A DNA stretch of 64,000 nucleotides from Bacteroidota bacterium (GCA_030835135.1 JAUQWO010000081.1:1-64000), one strand, 5' to 3'; positions 44,085 through 54,572 are shown, counted from the stretch's first letter. Notes: a model not told the origin generated them from the sequence alone. Program-made: numbers and translations.

Positions 44085-44122
44085 GGTTCGCTATTCCTGT
44101 CAGGTATTTAATTCACGTAGAC

Positions 44123-47100
44123 TTAGTTCGATCCGGTCTTTGCACCGGTCTCCCACTCCCTGGCGGCCTCTTCGAACCACTTCCAGCGCGCCTTCGCATC
44201 CTCATCGGCGATCGCCATGAGACGCTTCGCCTCTTCCGGATTGCTCTTCGTGAGCATCTTATACCGGGTCTCCATGTACGCGTATTCATCGAACCGCATC
44301 TTCGGCGGCTTGGAGTCCAGCTTCAACGGATTCTTCCCTTCCGCCAGCGTCAACGGGTTGAACCGGTACAGCGGCCAGTGTCCGCTTTCCACCGCGGCCT
44401 TCTGGTTCACCATACCCCGGCCCATATCGATGCCGTGCGCGATGCAATGGCTGTACGCGATGATGATCGCGGGGCCATCGTAGGCGTCGGCCTCGAGGAA
44501 GGCACGGATGGTCTGGAGATCGTTCTGACCCATCGCCACCTGCGCAACGTACACGCCGCCGTAGGTCATCGCGATACGCCCGAGGTCCTTCTTGGCAAGC
44601 GGCTTCCCGCCGGCAGCGAACTTCGCCACCGCGGAGCGCGGGGTCGACTTGGACATCTGACCGCCGGTGTTGGAGTACACTTCGGTGTCCAGCACCAGGA
44701 TGTTGACGTTCTTGCCGGACGCCAGCACGTGATCCAGGCCGCCGAACCCGATGTCGTATGCCCAGCCGTCACCACCGATGATCCAGATGCTGCGCTTCAC
44801 CAGCGTGTCGGCCAGCGTCGTGAGGCTTTTCGCTTCCGGCGTGGTGATGCCGGCCAGCTTCTGCTTCAACACCGCAACGCGGTCGCGCTGCGCCTTGATA
44901 CCCGCTTCATCCGTCTGCTTCGCTTCGAGGATGCCCTTCGCCAGATCGTCGCCGACCTGCGCCGCGAGGCCCTGCAGAAGCTCCTGCGCCATCACCTGGT
45001 GCTTGTCCACCGTCAGCCGCATGCCCAGACCGAACTCGGCATTGTCCTCGAACAGCGAGTTGGACCACGCCGGGCCGCGCCCGTCCTTGTTCTTCGACCA
45101 CGGGGTTGTCGGCAGGTTGCCGCCGTAGATCGAGGAGCACCCCGTGGCATTCGCCACGATGGTACGGTCGCCGAAGAGCTGCGACACGAGCTTCACGTAC
45201 GGCGTCTCGCCGCACCCGGAGCACGCACCGGAGAACTCGAACAACGGTTGGAGGAACTGCGCACCCTTCACCGAGTCCACCTTCACCGTCGTGCGGTCGG
45301 CCTCGGGGAGACCCAGGAAGAAGTTGAAGTTCGCATGCTCGGTCTCGCGGATCGGCGGCTGCGCGGCCATGTTGATCGCCTTCAGCCGCACCTCGCTCTT
45401 GTTCTTCGCCGGACACACGTCCACGCACAGCTCGCAGCCGGTGCAATCTTCCGGCGCCACCTGCACGGTGTACTTCATGCCCTTGTACTCCGGTCCCTTG
45501 TAGTCCACACCCTTGAACGTGGCCGGGGCCTTGGGCAGCAATGCCGCATCATACACCTTCGTGCGGATCGCGGCGTGCGGACAGACCATCGCGCACTTGT
45601 TGCACTGGATGCACGTGACCGGATCCCACACCGGGATCTCGAGCGCGATGTTGCGCTTTTCCCACTGCGTGGTGCCCGTCGGGAACGTGCCGTCCACCGG
45701 CATCTTGCTCACCGGCAGGTCGTCGCCGAAGCCCGCGATGATCTGTGCCGTGACGCTCTTGATGAATTCCGGCGCGGTATTGGGAACGACCGGCGGCATC
45801 GTGATCGTGCTGCTCGCGGTCGCAGGGACCTTCACTTCATGCAGGTTGGCGATGGTCGCATCCACGGCCTGATAGTTCTGCTGGACGATCTGATCGCCCT
45901 TCTTGCCGTAGGTCTTCTTGATCGACTTCTTGATGGACTCGATGGCCACGTCCTTCGGCAGGACGCCGGAGATGGCGAAGAAGCAGGTCTGCATGATCGT
46001 GTTCACGCGGCCGCCCATGCCGGTGGCGGTGCCGACCTTGTACGCATCGATCACATAGAACTTGATCTTCTTGCTGATCAGCTGTTCCTGGATGTGGCGC
46101 GGCAGATGCTGCCACACCTCGTCCGGACCGTACATCGAGTTCAACAGGAATGTGCTGCCCGGCAACGCGGCCTTCAGCACATCGAACTTCTCGAGGAAGA
46201 ACCACTGGTGGCAGGCGATGAACTTCGCCGTCGTGATCAGATACGTGGAACGGATCGGACGCGGACCGAACCGCAGGTGCGACGTGGTGGTCGAACCGGA
46301 CTTCTTCGAGTCGTACACGAAGTAGCCCTGTGCGTAGAAATCGGTGTCCTCGCCGATGATCTTGATGGAGTTCTTGTTCGCACCCACCGTGCCGTCGGCG
46401 CCCAGACCGTAGAACATCCCGCGGAACACATCATCGGGCTCGGTCGAGAAGTTCGCGTCGTACGTGAGGCTGGAGTTCGTGACGTCGTCGATGATGCCGA
46501 TCGTGAAGTGGTTCTTCGGCTTCGGTTTCCCGAGTTCGTCGAATACGGCCTTCACCATGGCCGGCGTGAATTCCTTGGACGACAGGCCGTAGCGGCCGCC
46601 GATGACGCGCGGCATGGTCTTCACCGGTGCCGTGCCCTCCATCAGACCTTCGCTCAGGGCGCTGAGGACGTCCATGTACAGCGGTTCGCCGAGCGCACCG
46701 GGTTCCTTGGTGCGGTCGAGCACGGCGATCGACTTCACCGTTGCCGGGAGCGCGCCGAGGAAATGCTTCACGGAGAACGGACGGAAGAGATGGACCTTCA
46801 GAAGGCCGAGGTTCGCGCCCTTCGCGTTCAGATACTCGAGGGCTTCCTGTGCCGCTTCGGCGCCGGAGCCCATGATGATGATGACGCGTTCCGCCGTCGG
46901 CGAGCCGACGTAGTCGAACAGCTTGTACGAACGCCCGACGACCTTCGCGAACGCGTCCATCGCCTTCTGGACGATGTCCGGGCAGGCATCGTAGTACGGA
47001 TTGCAGCTCTCACGGCCCTGGAAGTAGACGTCCGGGTTCTGGGCGGTGCCGCGCATCACCGGATTGTCCGGCGTCAGGCCGCGGAGGCGGTGCGCCTGCA

Positions 47101-47698
47101 CGAGATCGTCGCTGATCAGCGCGCGCAGATCCTCATCGGTGAGCTGTTCGATCTTCTGCACTTCGTGCGAGGTGCGGAAACCATCGAAGAAATGAATGAA
47201 CGGGACGCGCGCTTCGAGCGTGGCCGCCTGGGAGATCAGGGCGAAGTCCATCACTTCCTGCACGCTGTTGGAAGCGAGCATGCCCCAACCCGCTGCACGC
47301 GTGGACATCACATCGCTATGGTCGCCGAAGATCGACAGTGCGTTGTGGGCAAGAGCACGGGCCGACACGTGGAACACGGTCGATGTCAATTCACCGGCGA
47401 TCTTGAACATGTTCGGGATCATCAGGAGCAGACCCTGCGACGCGGTGAAGGTCGTCGAGAGCGCACCCGTCTGCAGCGCGCCGTGCACGGCACCCGCCGC
47501 GCCACCTTCGCTCTGCATTTCCGTGACGGACGGAACGGTTCCCCAGAGATTCTTCCGGCCCTGGGAGGACCATTCATCAGCCCACTCGCCCATGTTCGAG
47601 GAGGGCGTGATGGGGTAGATGGCAATGACCTCGTTCAGCTTATGAGCTACATACGCTGCCGCTTCATTGCCGTCAATCGTGACCATTTGTCGTTTCAT
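44123..47698 (-). CDS. nifJ: Pyruvate:ferredoxin (flavodoxin) oxidoreductase
   Basis: The 1191-residue single-chain enzyme interconverts pyruvate + CoA and acetyl-CoA + CO2 with ferredoxin or flavodoxin. Domains in order: alpha domain (IAIYPITPSSNMGE), alpha-beta region, gamma domain, two 4Fe-4S clusters in CIQCNKCAMVCPHAAI and CTGCELCVDVCP near residues 700-770, then the TPP domain (SGACSGCGETPYV, GDGWAYDIGFGG). Length and order match the classic homodimeric PFOR. It marks anaerobic or microaerobic carbon metabolism. The start follows GGAAGAG. Confidence 0.97.
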   Translation of the reverse strand: MKRQMVTIDGNEAAAYVAHKLNEVIAIYPITPSSNMGEWADEWSSQGRKNLWGTVPSVTEMQSEGGAAGAVHGALQTGALSTTFTASQGLLLMIPNMFKIAGELTSTVFHVSARALAHNALSIFGDHSDVMSTRAAGWGMLASNSVQEVMDFALISQAATLEARVPFIHFFDGFRTSHEVQKIEQLTDEDLRALISDDLVQAHRLRGLTPDNPVMRGTAQNPDVYFQGRESCNPYYDACPDIVQKAMDAFAKVVGRSYKLFDYVGSPTAERVIIIMGSGAEAAQEALEYLNAKGANLGLLKVHLFRPFSVKHFLGALPATVKSIAVLDRTKEPGALGEPLYMDVLSALSEGLMEGTAPVKTMPRVIGGRYGLSSKEFTPAMVKAVFDELGKPKPKNHFTIGIIDDVTNSSLTYDANFSTEPDDVFRGMFYGLGADGTVGANKNSIKIIGEDTDFYAQGYFVYDSKKSGSTTTSHLRFGPRPIRSTYLITTAKFIACHQWFFLEKFDVLKAALPGSTFLLNSMYGPDEVWQHLPRHIQEQLISKKIKFYVIDAYKVGTATGMGGRVNTIMQTCFFAISGVLPKDVAIESIKKSIKKTYGKKGDQIVQQNYQAVDATIANLHEVKVPATASSTITMPPVVPNTAPEFIKSVTAQIIAGFGDDLPVSKMPVDGTFPTGTTQWEKRNIALEIPVWDPVTCIQCNKCAMVCPHAAIRTKVYDAALLPKAPATFKGVDYKGPEYKGMKYTVQVAPEDCTGCELCVDVCPAKNKSEVRLKAINMAAQPPIRETEHANFNFFLGLPEADRTTVKVDSVKGAQFLQPLFEFSGACSGCGETPYVKLVSQLFGDRTIVANATGCSSIYGGNLPTTPWSKNKDGRGPAWSNSLFEDNAEFGLGMRLTVDKHQVMAQELLQGLAAQVGDDLAKGILEAKQTDEAGIKAQRDRVAVLKQKLAGITTPEAKSLTTLADTLVKRSIWIIGGDGWAYDIGFGGLDHVLASGKNVNILVLDTEVYSNTGGQMSKSTPRSAVAKFAAGGKPLAKKDLGRIAMTYGGVYVAQVAMGQNDLQTIRAFLEADAYDGPAIIIAYSHCIAHGIDMGRGMVNQKAAVESGHWPLYRFNPLTLAEGKNPLKLDSKPPKMRFDEYAYMETRYKMLTKSNPEEAKRLMAIADEDAKARWKWFEEAAREWETGAKTGSN

Positions 47699-47888
47699 TG
47701 CTCTTCCTTGACAGTTACAGGGGACACATCATTGGCATCCAAACGTAGTAAACCATAAGAGGACTTGCGAATAGCATGCCAGAAATTCCGGCAAAATACG
47801 CCAAAAAGTGGCAACGGAAGGGGTAGAATTCCGAGAAATGGGAAAAACGGGGGAGAAAGTAGGAATCGGGAATCGTCCAAAACGGACG

Positions 47889-50129
47889 CTAGCCGCCGCC
47901 CAGCATATGCCAGATCTGCGCGACGACAAAGCAGGCCGCAAACCCCATCCCCAACGGGAGAAGGGTCGCCACCGCTGTCCACTTCGCGCTCCGGGTCTCT
48001 TTGTAGATCGTGAATATCGTCGTTGAACACGGGTTGTGCAACAGACTGAACAGCATCAAACAGATCCCGGTCAATGACGTCCACCCGCCCGCCTGCAGGA
48101 TCACCGCCGTGGCCGTCGCGGAATCCGTATCGAACATCACCCCGGCCCCCGCCCCCACACTGTTCAAGGTGGTCGTCAACACCGTCAGCATCAGAACGGT
48201 GGGGATCACGATCTCATTCGCCGGAATGGCGATGATGTAGGCAAGCAGGATCACACCGTTCAATCCCAGCAGGATCCCGAACGGATCGGCCCAGTGAATG
48301 AAGTGCTCGGCAACCGTCACCCCACCGACGGTCACATTCGCCACGACCCAGATCACGACACCCGCCGGAACGGCGAAGACGATCGCGCGCCACAGAACGA
48401 ACACGGTCCGGTCGATGAGCGACGTATACAACGTCTGGAGAATGCGCGGTGGACGGTAGGGTGGCAACTCCAGACTGAACGCCGACGCTTCGCCGCGCAG
48501 CACGCTACGCGAGAGCGACCACGACACCGCGAGACTGAGGACGACGCCGAGCAGAGCAACGCCCACCACGGCGCCGGCCGCAGCGATGCCCGCCAGATGC
48601 GGCGGCGCAAGGATGCCGACGAAGATCGAGGCGATCAGGATCTGCGTGGGCCAGCGGCCGTTGCACAACGAGAAGTTGTTCGTGATGATGGCGATCAGAC
48701 GCTCGCGCGGACTGTCGATGATGCGCGTCGCCACCACGCCGGCCGCATTGCACCCGAACCCCATGGTCATCGTGAGTGCCTGCTTCCCATGGGCACCCGC
48801 CGAACGGTACAACGCGTCCATGTTGAACGCCACCCGCGGCAGATACCCGAAGTCCTCCAGCAGCGTGAACACCGGGAAGAAGATCATCATCGGCGGCAAC
48901 ATCACGCTCACCACCCAGGCACCCGCCAGATACGCGCCATCGATGAGGACTCCCGTGAGCCACGCCGGCGACCCCAGTGCGGCCATCCCGGCCTTCAGCA
49001 TCGGATGCACATTGTCCACAAGCAGATACGAAAGAAGCGCCGACGGGACGTTCGCACCTTCCACGGTCAGCCAGAACACGGCGGCCAGCAGCAGGAGCAT
49101 GATCGGAAAGCCCGTCCACTTGCTCGTGACCAGGCGGTCGATGGTGCGATCCAGCGAGAACCTGCTCCGCGCACCCTGGCGCGTGACCGCCCGGTCCGCG
49201 ATGCGCGCGGCATCCTCATAGATCCCCTCCATCAGGGCATCATGATATCCCTCGCCCATCTCGAGACGGAGCGCATTGGCTTCACGGAGCAACGCGGCAC
49301 GCTGCTCCCCATCCGTGGCCTCACCATCGCGCGGACGGCCGGGCAGCTCGAGCAGTTCGCCGTTGCGTACGGCATCGATCATGCGCTGATCGCCTTCGAG
49401 CAGACGGAGCGCGACCCACCGGGCATTCGGCAGGCCGGGGATCGCCGCACGCACGCTCGCGGTCATCCGCTCCACAATGCCAAGAACGGAAGCGGGAATG
49501 CTGCCGACGCGGTGGGGCGTGCAGACGAATGTGCCGGAGGCAACGTCCGCGACCGCCTGGAGAAGCGCATCGATCCCCTCCCGCTGCCGCGCCGCAGTGA
49601 GCACCACCGGGATGCCGAGATCACGCGCGAGCATCCGGTCGTCGATGGTCAGGTTGTGCCGCCGCGCTTCATCCATCAGGTTCACGCACAGCACGGCACG
49701 GTCCGTGATCTCCAGCACCTGGAGCACCAGGTTCAGGTTCCGTTCGAGCCGCGTGGCGTCCACGACGATGATGGTGACATCCGGCCTGCCGAAGAGGATG
49801 AAATCACGGGCAACCTCTTCGTCCGCACTGGTGGAGAGCAACGAATACGTGCCCGGCAGATCCACGATGCGATAGCGCTTGTCCGCCAGCGCGAACGCCC
49901 CTTCCGCACGCGTCACGGTTTTTCCCGGCCAGTTGCCGGTATGCTGCCGCAGTCCCGTCAGGGAGTTGAAGACGGTGCTCTTGCCGGTGTTCGGATTCCC
50001 GGCGAGCGCCAGGATGTGATCCACATTCCCGGTGTCGATGCCGAGACGGGTCAGATGTCCGGCATTGAATGCCGGACAGGTCGCGCAGTTCTCCGGTACC
50101 GCGGGTGTGTGCACGGTCTGTTCGTTCAT
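47889..50129 (-). CDS. feoB: Ferrous iron transporter FeoB
   Basis: The 746-residue protein has an N-terminal C15-x2-C18, then a G domain: G1 [10 protein letters not shown]3 DLPGT and G4 NLMD. The helical spacer is followed by about ten membrane segments with two Gate-type regions, the first around [17 protein letters not shown]. It imports Fe(II) across the inner membrane. FeoA is not a separate gene: its domains are fused to the regulator just upstream, whose stop overlaps this start by 4 nt. Confidence 0.95.
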   Translation of the reverse strand: MNEQTVHTPAVPENCATCPAFNAGHLTRLGIDTGNVDHILALAGNPNTGKSTVFNSLTGLRQHTGNWPGKTVTRAEGAFALADKRYRIVDLPGTYSLLSTSADEEVARDFILFGRPDVTIIVVDATRLERNLNLVLQVLEITDRAVLCVNLMDEARRHNLTIDDRMLARDLGIPVVLTAARQREGIDALLQAVADVASGTFVCTPHRVGSIPASVLGIVERMTASVRAAIPGLPNARWVALRLLEGDQRMIDAVRNGELLELPGRPRDGEATDGEQRAALLREANALRLEMGEGYHDALMEGIYEDAARIADRAVTRQGARSRFSLDRTIDRLVTSKWTGFPIMLLLLAAVFWLTVEGANVPSALLSYLLVDNVHPMLKAGMAALGSPAWLTGVLIDGAYLAGAWVVSVMLPPMMIFFPVFTLLEDFGYLPRVAFNMDALYRSAGAHGKQALTMTMGFGCNAAGVVATRIIDSPRERLIAIITNNFSLCNGRWPTQILIASIFVGILAPPHLAGIAAAGAVVGVALLGVVLSLAVSWSLSRSVLRGEASAFSLELPPYRPPRILQTLYTSLIDRTVFVLWRAIVFAVPAGVVIWVVANVTVGGVTVAEHFIHWADPFGILLGLNGVILLAYIIAIPANEIVIPTVLMLTVLTTTLNSVGAGAGVMFDTDSATATAVILQAGGWTSLTGICLMLFSLLHNPCSTTIFTIYKETRSAKWTAVATLLPLGMGFAACFVVAQIWHMLGGG

Positions 50130-51154
50130 GCGCCGCTCCGCACCGGTGTCACGTAGATCTGATCCGCCTGTTCGCGACGGAGCGCGACGAGCGTGCCGCG
50201 TACCAGATAGGCGCGCGGGTTGCCGGTAAGACTGTCAAGTTCGGGGGTGATGCGCGTGCCGGGTACGATGCCGAGGTCCATGAGCCGGCGCCGCTGCTGC
50301 CCGCGGCACAACCGCGAGATGGAAGTCACCTGCGCCTCGTCGCCGGGTCCTACCGCGGAGAGCGCCAGGAACGATCCCGGCCGGGGCTGGTCCGCCGGCG
50401 CCCGCACGGCTGTGATGAGCCGCGCAAGCGCGGGTTCGATGACATGCTCCTCGCCCTGCGCTTCGATGCGGACACGCGCAGGAGAGTTTTCAAGCACTTC
50501 GAGGAACAGTCCATGATGCATCCCGATCGCAACGAGCCGGTCATACATCGCCGGGGGCTCATCCTCGACATGGACGATCCGCACGTAGGAGCCGGCGGGG
50601 AATGCCGTGAGGACCTCTCCCGGGATCGCGGGCATTTCGCCGGACGCCGACGGGATGGGATCGCCATGGGGGTCGAACTGGGGGTTGGAAAGCCGGGCGG
50701 CAAGGGCATCGGCATCGGCCGCGGTCATCCGGTGCTCTTCGAATTCCGCTACCCGGTGCCAGTCGGCCTCGCGCACGCTCGTCTCGTCGGCGAGATAGCG
50801 CTCCCACAAACGGTGGATACGGATGACGCGCAGTGCGTACGCCGTGCCCTCTTCCGTGAGCCGGAATCCGTGTTCTTCGGGGAGCACCAGCCCCATCGCC
50901 TCGAGCCGCATCACGAGCCGGGTGGCGAGCGCCGTGGTGGTCTGCAGTGCACCGGCAATGCTTTCGATCGTGCATGCCACGCCGCGGGTTCGGCAGTCGA
51001 ACGCATGCTTGAGGGCATCTTCCAGGGCGGTACGTGCGGTCTCGCTTCTCGCCCGCGTGAAGCGGGCAACAAAGCGTCGCCGCCATGCCGGGACGAACAA
51101 CGCCGGCGCGGCGAGCAACAATCCCGTCAGAATGAAGAAAACTGTGTAGTCCAT
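50126..51154 (-). CDS. Membrane-anchored DtxR/MntR-type regulator fused to two FeoA-like domains
   Basis: The 342-residue protein has an N-terminal membrane segment (residues ~4-22), a winged helix (about 40-100), and a DtxR-type dimerisation/metal domain (about 105-165, [12 protein letters not shown] to [14 protein letters not shown]). Two FeoA/SH3-like domains follow (about 180-255 and 260-335). The metal site reads E-x2-E-H in AEFEEHRM, with Glu where DtxR has Cys, as in MntR-type sensors. It is probably both the metal sensor and the FeoA partner for FeoB. A transmembrane anchor on a DNA-binding protein is unusual. It starts an operon with feoB and has its own promoter and dyad. Confidence 0.82.
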   Translation of the reverse strand: MDYTVFFILTGLLLAAPALFVPAWRRRFVARFTRARSETARTALEDALKHAFDCRTRGVACTIESIAGALQTTTALATRLVMRLEAMGLVLPEEHGFRLTEEGTAYALRVIRIHRLWERYLADETSVREADWHRVAEFEEHRMTAADADALAARLSNPQFDPHGDPIPSASGEMPAIPGEVLTAFPAGSYVRIVHVEDEPPAMYDRLVAIGMHHGLFLEVLENSPARVRIEAQGEEHVIEPALARLITAVRAPADQPRPGSFLALSAVGPGDEAQVTSISRLCRGQQRRRLMDLGIVPGTRITPELDSLTGNPRAYLVRGTLVALRREQADQIYVTPVRSGA

Positions 51155-51155
51155 G

Positions 51156-51210
51156 GCTATCTAGTACAACACATGCAGGGTCAGGAGGTTCCGTCTCCCT
51201 GTATGATAGC
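51156..51210. promoter_or_regulatory. Operator-like double dyad over the DtxR/FeoA promoter
   Basis: An inner dyad CATGCAGGG (51172-51180) / CCCTGTATG (51197-51205) is flanked by GCTATC (51156-51161) and GATAGC (51205-51210). It overlaps the -10 box and the predicted start, as expected for a repressor. I do not recognise the DtxR or MntR consensus in it. Confidence 0.5.
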
Positions 51211-51231
51211 GGTTCGGCGGGAGGAAGTCAA
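51203..51231 (-). promoter_or_regulatory. Promoter of the DtxR/FeoA-feoB operon
   Basis: On the minus strand TTGACT (51231-51226), a 17-bp spacer and TATCAT (51208-51203). The leader is about 45 nt and includes the dyad. Confidence 0.6.
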
Positions 51232-51238
51232 AGCACCA

Positions 51239-51853
51239 TCAATCGTCGCATTTGCTGTAGCCGCAGTCGACGTTCACGCACGACATGCACCCGTTCTCGA
51301 TCTTCACGGAACGGTCGCCGCATTTCGGACAGATCTTCAGGGTGGCCATGGCATCCCCGACGGACGATGCCTGTTCCTCCACCTGCACACGGGGCGCAGA
51401 CGCCTTGGGTGCGGTCACGCCGATATCGTCAAAGAACTGCTCGATGACCTTCGCGATCTCGGCGTAGAACGAATGGATGTACTTCCCATCCTTGAAATAC
51501 CCCCCGTTCGGATCGTAGATGCCGCGGAGCTCTTCAAGGATGAAGGTCGGGTCGGTGGACTTCCGGAAGATCGCCGAGATCAGGCGCGTGAGCACGGCAT
51601 ACTCCGCCGCGCGCGTGAGGTCCTTACTATTGATGAAGATCTCGATCGGCCGGTTCCGGCCATCCTCATGGATGTAGCCGAGCGTGATGAACACGCTGTT
51701 GTTCACGAACCCGGAACGCAGCCGGTATACCCGCGCCTCGGTGACATCCGGCCTGCTGCCGATCACCGTCTCGCCAGGGTCCTGGCGCGGGATCAACGCT
51801 TTCTCCCGTTTGATCTCTTCAACATCGTACGTGCCGGATGGCAACGTGATCAT
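51239..51853 (-). CDS. B12-dependent ribonucleotide reductase, C-terminal subunit (NrdJb-like)
   Basis: The 204-residue protein carries the TSCPD-type C-terminal domain of NrdJ (VFITLGYIHEDGRNRPIEIFINSK to FDDIG). It ends in a cysteine-rich zinc-ribbon-like tail, CPKCGDRSVKIENGCMSC followed by CGYSKC. In single-chain NrdJ this tail re-reduces the active-site disulfide; here it is supplied by a separate polypeptide. It follows the large subunit by 167 nt in the same direction and belongs with it. Confidence 0.85.
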   Translation of the reverse strand: MITLPSGTYDVEEIKREKALIPRQDPGETVIGSRPDVTEARVYRLRSGFVNNSVFITLGYIHEDGRNRPIEIFINSKDLTRAAEYAVLTRLISAIFRKSTDPTFILEELRGIYDPNGGYFKDGKYIHSFYAEIAKVIEQFFDDIGVTAPKASAPRVQVEEQASSVGDAMATLKICPKCGDRSVKIENGCMSCVNVDCGYSKCDD

Positions 51854-52020
51854 GGTGTCCTCACTGTGCTCTGGTGATGCTGCCCGTCCCCTTGCCGGGA
51901 ACGGTCAGCCGATACATATCCAATGGTATGGTCTGTGTCCCGCCACACACTGCGTGGCGCATGCTCACTCCTACAGCGATTCTGCCCGCACGTCATCCGG
52001 CAGCATCGGGTGGCGTGGCA

Positions 52021-54552
52021 TTAGTTCTTGTTCACAAGCGTTTCGGAGACCCGCGGCGCGTCCGCCGGCGTATGCTCCTTGCGCCTGATCAGATGATAGA
52101 CGGTCGTGAGTCGGCCGTCGGGCATCCGGATGACCTCGTCGCCCGCCACCTCCTGCACATGCGCCTTCTCCGGGTCCCCATCGGCATGCGGGATGCGGAG
52201 CGAGAATTTCCTGTTCTTCATCTCCTGGAACGGCGTGCTCTTGCCGTCCACGCTCAGGATCGGATACCGGCTCCCATCACGATAGATGGTGATGCCCTTC
52301 AACCCCTTCTTCCATGCCTGCAGATAGATCCGCGAGATCACTTCGGGTTCAATGTCCTCGGCAAGATTCACCGTGGAGGAGATGGAATGGTCCACGTACT
52401 TCTGGCAGGTCGCCTGCACCTGCACGCGCATATCCGGACCGATGACGTGCGCCGTACGGAAGAAGTGCGCCGGAAGAAGTTCTTCCAGCGGCTTCTTCTG
52501 CGCATCCTCGGCCAGACCGTGCATGTCCAGATACGCATACACGGTGCTGTGGAACACGCGGAAGATCTGATTGCCGAACGACTCCGACCGGCGGGAATAG
52601 AACAACGCGAACACCGGTTCCACGCCTCCCGACACGCCGATGTAGTTCTTGCCATTGTACTGGAAGCCCAGCACGATGTTCGAGATGCTGCCGGTCGGCG
52701 CAATGGACATGATGGCGATGTTCCGGAGGCCGTTCTTCCTGATGAGTGCCCGGGTATCGTCACTCAGCGCCTCCTGGAAGAACGGACACCGCGCATAGTT
52801 CTCGTACGTGAAGATGGGCGACGCGCCCTTCTCCGCCGCGATGAGCGACGACGACTGATACGCTGCGTTGGTGAGGGTCTCCATGACCTTCTCCATCAGC
52901 GCCACGGCTTCCTCACTATCATACATCTTGCCGAGCTGGTTGAGCATGTCGGCGATGCCCATCACGCCCAGCCCGAGCCGCCGCGTCTCCGACGCCGCCC
53001 GCCGCTGCTTCTCGAGCGGATTCAGCTTCTCATTCCAGTACACGACGTTGTCCAGGAAGCGGACCGCGTGCTGCGTCACTTCCCACAGCGCATCCCAGTC
53101 CACGCGTGCCCGGCCGGTATACCCATCGATGACGAACCGGCTGAGGTTGATGGAGCCCAGATTGCAGGCCCCGCCGTCCTCCAGGGGCACTTCGGCGCAG
53201 GGGTTCGTGCAGGCGATCGGCCGCCCGACGTAATTGGACGGGCTGTACTTGCTCATGGCGGTCCAGAGGATCAGGCCCGGTTCGGCCGCATGATAGTTGC
53301 TCTCCACGAACGTGTCCCAGATCTCGCGCGCCTTCGTGAGACGGCGGATCTCACCCGTCTGCTCGGACGCGAAATACAGCATGAAATCGCCAGCGGAGCG
53401 CACGGCCAGATCGAAGTTCTGCGAACCGAGCTCGACGACGACATCGCCATACACATCGCGCGCCGATGCATCGGCAAGCTGCCCCGCGGTCACCGGATCT
53501 CCGCCCTGCTTCACCACCCAGGCGTTGAGGTCGTCCAGCGTCGCGAAGTCGCCGGCGAATTCATACGTCCCGATGTCCTTGGATGGGATGCCGTAGGAAT
53601 AATGATGGTCGGCATCCTGGAAGCCCGTGCGCACCGTCGGACGCGAGAACTTCCGGTACGCCAGCAGTGTGGACGGACCGTAGTGCGTCTGCTCGTCCAC
53701 CGCCTGCATGAATTCGTCCGTGGCTTTGATGCTGATGTTGGCGAAGCGGACCTGCGTGTTCTCGCGCACCTGGCGCTCGATCTCGCGGAGCTGGTTCTCG
53801 TCGAACATGCCGGACCACTGGCACTGCTCCACGATCTGGTGCGTGACCCAGTTCGGGGCCTTCTTCACGCGGATGAAGTCGAGGACATCCGGATGCTTGA
53901 TGTCGATGGTGAGCATGAGCGCGCCGCGGCGCCCGCTCTGGCCGATGAGCCCGGTGGTCATCGAGAACAGGTCCATGAACGACACCGAACCGGTGGACCG
54001 GTCGGCGGCGTTGTGCACGACGGAATCCTTCGGACGCAGACCGCTGATATCCACCCCGATGCCGCCGCCGTACGAATACGTGCGCGCACATTCATACGCG
54101 GCCTGATAGATCGATTCGATATTGTCGTCTTTGATCGTCGTGACGAAGCAGTTCGCGAGGGTCTTCATCCGGTAGAGGTCGCCGGCGCCGGCAAGCACGC
54201 GGCCGCCAGAGATGAACCGCCCGTCATACAACATCTGGTAGAACCGTTCGCTCCAGCGCGCGCGGAGTTCCGTGCTCTCTTCCGTGGACGCAAGAAAAGA
54301 CGCGAGGCGGATGAACACATCTTCGGGGCGCTGTTCCACGGTGCGCCCGTTGAGGTCCTTCACGAAATACTTCTTCCGGTAGATGTTCGACGCGAGCTCG
54401 TTGCCGCCGAGATAGTCCGGATGGCTCGGCAGGGTCCCGTTGGTGACCTTGGTGCTCAGGTCACGGTACACCTGTTCATAGATCGCCGTACGGTCTTCGC
54501 CAATGCGGCGGGCCGTCTTACCCCGGAGGGCGAACATCTCCTGTAGGACCAT
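52021..54552 (-). CDS. nrdJ: Adenosylcobalamin-dependent ribonucleotide reductase, catalytic subunit (class II, NrdJa)
   Basis: ATG 54552, after GGAGTG, gives 843 residues; the longer open frame lies in the riboswitch leader. The catalytic loop CTNPCAEVPLEDGGACNLGS contains the radical-site cysteine and glutamate. LANCFVTTI supplies another active-site cysteine, and RRGALMLTIDIKHPDVLDFI is family-typical. The enzyme makes deoxyribonucleotides using coenzyme B12 and needs no oxygen. The C-terminal redox cysteines are absent from this chain and lie in the neighbouring subunit. Expression is under a cobalamin riboswitch. Confidence 0.95.
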   Translation of the reverse strand: MVLQEMFALRGKTARRIGEDRTAIYEQVYRDLSTKVTNGTLPSHPDYLGGNELASNIYRKKYFVKDLNGRTVEQRPEDVFIRLASFLASTEESTELRARWSERFYQMLYDGRFISGGRVLAGAGDLYRMKTLANCFVTTIKDDNIESIYQAAYECARTYSYGGGIGVDISGLRPKDSVVHNAADRSTGSVSFMDLFSMTTGLIGQSGRRGALMLTIDIKHPDVLDFIRVKKAPNWVTHQIVEQCQWSGMFDENQLREIERQVRENTQVRFANISIKATDEFMQAVDEQTHYGPSTLLAYRKFSRPTVRTGFQDADHHYSYGIPSKDIGTYEFAGDFATLDDLNAWVVKQGGDPVTAGQLADASARDVYGDVVVELGSQNFDLAVRSAGDFMLYFASEQTGEIRRLTKAREIWDTFVESNYHAAEPGLILWTAMSKYSPSNYVGRPIACTNPCAEVPLEDGGACNLGSINLSRFVIDGYTGRARVDWDALWEVTQHAVRFLDNVVYWNEKLNPLEKQRRAASETRRLGLGVMGIADMLNQLGKMYDSEEAVALMEKVMETLTNAAYQSSSLIAAEKGASPIFTYENYARCPFFQEALSDDTRALIRKNGLRNIAIMSIAPTGSISNIVLGFQYNGKNYIGVSGGVEPVFALFYSRRSESFGNQIFRVFHSTVYAYLDMHGLAEDAQKKPLEELLPAHFFRTAHVIGPDMRVQVQATCQKYVDHSISSTVNLAEDIEPEVISRIYLQAWKKGLKGITIYRDGSRYPILSVDGKSTPFQEMKNRKFSLRIPHADGDPEKAHVQEVAGDEVIRMPDGRLTTVYHLIRRKEHTPADAPRVSETLVNKN

Positions 54553-54572
54553 GGTGTGACACTCCTGAAATG

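Noticed and set aside
44066-47758. A very long open frame (1230 codons) on the plus strand opposite PFOR
   Set aside because: It is the complement of a well-supported PFOR gene; high GC makes stop codons rare in that antisense frame. Similar shadows opposite glgP, feoB, nrdJ, mutS and the tricorn gene were also dropped.
47766-47782. Sigma-54-like -24/-12 site (CTGGCATGCTATTCGCA on the minus strand) upstream of PFOR
   Set aside because: Two mismatches to consensus, a single occurrence, and no sigma-54 or enhancer-binding protein gene in view.
47874-47888. Small CGTCC/GGACG hairpin after feoB
   Set aside because: Only 5 bp with no T-run; too weak to call a terminator.
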